Shown: positions 6,835 through 8,292 of the stretch, in pieces
Layout of the letters: each line of letters starts with the position of its first letter
Position numbering within the stretch: the first letter of the stretch is position 1
From: CAYZZU01 sp964483105
Lineage (GTDB): Bacteria; CG2-30-53-67
Length of the DNA: 8,292 bases
Direction of reading: 5' to 3'
NCBI GenBank assembly: GCA_964483105.1
Contig: CAYZZU010000060.1
Span: 1 to 8,292, forward strand
Made by a program: the position numbers and the translations under genes
The notes under the pieces: model-generated
Database searches by the model: none
What the model saw: the letters and a program-made list of their open reading frames with translations, nothing else
Told to the model about the DNA's origin: nothing

Positions 6835-6874
6835 TTTTCCACTATTGGGAAAAAAAATTCCCAATAGTGGAAAA
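6835..6874 (-). terminator. 17-bp perfect hairpin downstream of the histidine kinase
   Basis: The arms TTTTCCACTATTGGGAA (6835-6851) and TTCCCAATAGTGGAAAA (6858-6874) pair without mismatch around a 6-nt loop. The hairpin begins 10 nt after the kinase stop. On the minus strand it is followed by GTTTTTCCCATTTTTTT, a U-rich though interrupted tract, as expected of a Rho-independent terminator. The stem is AT-rich at both ends, which is less usual. It would separate kinase transcription from that of the regulator. Confidence 0.7.
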
Positions 6875-6884
6875 ATAGTTCCCA

Positions 6885-8051
6885 TCAACCCAAAGGAAGT
6901 GGATCACTCTGGTCCAAAGGCAGGAGAAAAGAAAAACAACTTCCCTGTGCCGGACGGCTCTTCACCCAAAGCTTTCCATTGTGGCCATCAATGATTTTCT
7001 TACAGATGGAAAGACCGAGTCCGGCGCCTTTCCTGTCTCCGTATTGCCTCCCGACCTTATTGAATTCATCGAAGACACACCCCAGTTGATCCGGTTCAAT
7101 CCCCAGGCCGGTATCGATCACCTCGGTCAGGACTCCCTGGTCGCTCATTTCGCACCGGATCGTAATCTCACCCGGAGGCGGAGTGAATTTCACGGCGTTC
7201 CCGATCAGGTTGAACAAGGTCTGTTCAATCGCTTTGGAGTCGAAAGTGAGAAGGATCTCCTCCGCGGGAAGTTCCAGGTTGACCGTCAGACCGTGAGCCT
7301 GGATGTGATCGCTCATCTGAGCGGTCACCTTCTTCAGGGTCTCCAGATAGGGCGCACGCTTGAGATCAAACTCCACAAACGCCGCCTCAAGCCTGCAGCG
7401 ATCCAGAAGGGAATTAATCAGGTCTAGGAGACGGGAACAGTTTTTGCTCGACTCATCCAGCAGATGTTTCTGCTGCTCATTCAGTTTCCCGTAAGACTCG
7501 CCTAAAAGCAGTTTGATATAACCGTTGACGATGGTGATGGGCGTTCGAAGTTCGTGGGTGGCTACGGCAAGACAATCGGTTTTCTTCCTGTCCAGCTCCA
7601 TCAGGCGAAGATTGGATTCCTGCAAGTCCTTGACCATAATCTGCGTCTTCTTCCGATTCTCCTTTTCCCGGTTCCACCTCCTGATGGTTCGCGACAACCC
7701 CTCAATAGTCATCTTCATGGCCCGGAGGGAAAAAGGCCCATGACCTTTTTCCTCCGTGACTGAATGGAGCACCTTCACGGCAGACTTCAAAACCGCGTAC
7801 CAGGAGATGGGGATCATCAAGGTATCAGGACAGAACTGATTGATGAAGTCCATGACCTGGAACTGATCTTCTTCGTCCATGGCGGCGTCCAGCAGCACAA
7901 AGTGGAAGAGTTCCGCTTTCAGCGTCTGTATGGCCTCCCCTCCGTTGGAACAGGCATGGACTTCATACCCCTCCCCCAAAAGGGTGCTCTGGATATTTTC
8001 GGAAACCTTGACATCGGAATGTACGATCAAAACCCGGATGGTTGCGGTCAT
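6885..8051 (-). CDS. Histidine kinase with an N-terminal degenerate receiver domain
   Basis: This 388-aa protein has no membrane helix and should be cytoplasmic. Residues 4-115 have the fold pattern of a receiver (IRVLIVHSDVKVSENIQ, then FVLLDAAMD with D55), but the two metal-binding acids are H11 and S12 and the usual Lys is G105 (HGPFS). A probable coiled coil (about 115-158) leads to the HisKA domain, with H166 in ATHELRTP. The ATPase domain is complete: N-box NLIGNAVKFTP (281-291), G1 DTGLGI (313-318), FDEF (327-330) and G2 GAGLGLSICKKIID (342-355). It should autophosphorylate H166 and pass phosphate to a response regulator, most likely the sigma-54 type encoded 400 nt downstream. A TAA in frame directly before the ATG fixes the start. 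No clear Shine-Dalgarno is adjacent, so translation may be weak. It does not resemble PrsK of XrtA loci, which carries a GAF domain. Confidence 0.93.
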   Translation of the reverse strand: MTATIRVLIVHSDVKVSENIQSTLLGEGYEVHACSNGGEAIQTLKAELFHFVLLDAAMDEEDQFQVMDFINQFCPDTLMIPISWYAVLKSAVKVLHSVTEEKGHGPFSLRAMKMTIEGLSRTIRRWNREKENRKKTQIMVKDLQESNLRLMELDRKKTDCLAVATHELRTPITIVNGYIKLLLGESYGKLNEQQKHLLDESSKNCSRLLDLINSLLDRCRLEAAFVEFDLKRAPYLETLKKVTAQMSDHIQAHGLTVNLELPAEEILLTFDSKAIEQTLFNLIGNAVKFTPPPGEITIRCEMSDQGVLTEVIDTGLGIEPDQLGCVFDEFNKVGRQYGDRKGAGLGLSICKKIIDGHNGKLWVKSRPAQGSCFSFLLPLDQSDPLPLG

Positions 8052-8121
8052 TTATAAAAAACCGGAAGCAGTTAAAGAAGAAAAGCAAAGAGAAAGAATC
8101 GTCCTTTTGAATGACGAGTTT

Positions 8122-8150
8122 ATTTAAACAGAATCACCAATGATTGTCAA
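8122..8150 (-). promoter_or_regulatory. Sigma-70-type promoter of the histidine kinase, with a dyad in the spacer
   Basis: The minus strand has a perfect -35 box TTGACA (8150-8145), a 17-nt spacer and TTAAAT (8127-8122) as the -10 box (4 of 6 matches). Transcription would start near 8115. The spacer holds the dyad AATCA-TTGG-TGATT (8145-8132), and TTGT-ATTG-ACAA overlaps the -35 box. These could be operator half-sites, but dyads this short also occur by chance. Confidence 0.6.
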
Positions 8151-8247
8151 TACAATTCTCTTCGGCATGCAGTGGTAAGTACATGAAAACATTTTCCATT
8201 TACTCTGTTCATTTTTGAAGCAGGCGCTGCCAGAGTGCCATGCCATG

Positions 8248-8287
8248 TTAGGTGTTAGGTGCCAGGCAAAATTTTTTCTTCCCTGGC
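8248..8287. repeat. Short tandem repeat and inverted repeat at the window edge
   Basis: TTAGGTG occurs twice in tandem (8248-8261). GCCAGG (8261-8266) faces CCTGGC (8282-8287) across a 15-nt AT-rich loop, and TGCCA is repeated just before (8237-8245). The style is that of small intergenic REP-like elements, but one partial copy at a window edge cannot establish this. Confidence 0.35.
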
Positions 8288-8292
8288 TTCCG

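Larger units (their letters stand above)
6486..6884. other. AT-rich 400-nt intergenic regulatory region between kinase and response regulator
   Basis: No gene is seen here on either strand; the open frames are short and have no family features. The stretch from about 6541 to 6884 is much more AT-rich than the flanking genes. Its parts, listed separately, are the hairpin cluster at 6802-6874, GTGAA/TTCAC dyads and GTTTCAC repeats around 6625-6709, the sigma-54 promoter at 6544-6561, and the regulator's leader. A weak sigma-70-like pair (TTGCTT, 16 nt, TATATT on the minus strand, around 6738-6765) is also present, but I would not rely on it. Confidence 0.8.
8052..8292. other. Non-coding region upstream of the histidine kinase
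   Basis: I see no gene in these 241 nt. They carry the kinase promoter (8122-8150), a leader of about 64 nt rich in T and C on the minus strand, and a short repeat region at the window edge (8248-8287). Confidence 0.7.

Overview
All recognisable genes in this window lie on the minus strand, so the window is best read from right to left. They form a regulatory pair followed by the start of an exopolysaccharide (EPS) assembly operon of the kind found with the exosortase XrtA/PEP-CTERM protein-sorting system. The coding DNA is moderately GC-rich. The lipoprotein signal, the Wza-like outer-membrane export protein and the sigma-54 machinery point to a Gram-negative, diderm bacterium. The style of the response regulator and of the EPS set suggests a Desulfobacterota (deltaproteobacterial) or related lineage, but the sequence does not fix the taxon.

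Layout, right to left: (1) 8292-8052 is non-coding, with a short tandem repeat near the edge and a convincing sigma-70-type promoter. (2) 8051-6885 encodes a histidine kinase with a degenerate receiver domain at its N terminus. (3) 6884-6486 is a 400-base AT-rich gap. It holds two tandem hairpins (probable terminator), dyads that could be enhancer sites, and a near-consensus sigma-54 -24/-12 promoter. (4) 6485-5025 encodes a sigma-54-dependent response regulator with intact receiver, AAA+ and Fis-type HTH domains. (5) The EPS genes then follow with short gaps: export lipoprotein (4983-4396), chain-length determinant (4324-2570), membrane sugar-phosphate transferase (2534-1158), tyrosine autokinase (1041-238) and the first 57 codons of an ExeA-like ATPase (173 to the window edge).

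How they may work together (inference): the kinase is transcribed on its own from a sigma-70-type promoter and ends at the hairpins. Its likely partner, the response regulator, is transcribed from a sigma-54 promoter. Because the gaps from the regulator to the export gene and onward are short (41, 71, 35, 116 and 64 nt), that promoter probably drives the EPS genes too. The regulator would then activate both its own synthesis and that of the EPS machinery. In that machinery, the transferase would load the first sugar phosphate onto undecaprenyl phosphate, the chain-length protein and autokinase would control polymerisation and export, and the lipoprotein would form the outer-membrane exit. The exosortase, glycosyltransferases and polymerase expected for such a locus are not visible and would lie beyond the left edge.

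The parts most worth a second look are the sigma-54 promoter with its putative upstream sites, the pseudo-receiver on the kinase, and the hairpin cluster between kinase and regulator. I found no tRNA, rRNA, CRISPR array or transposase gene, and no convincing plus-strand gene.
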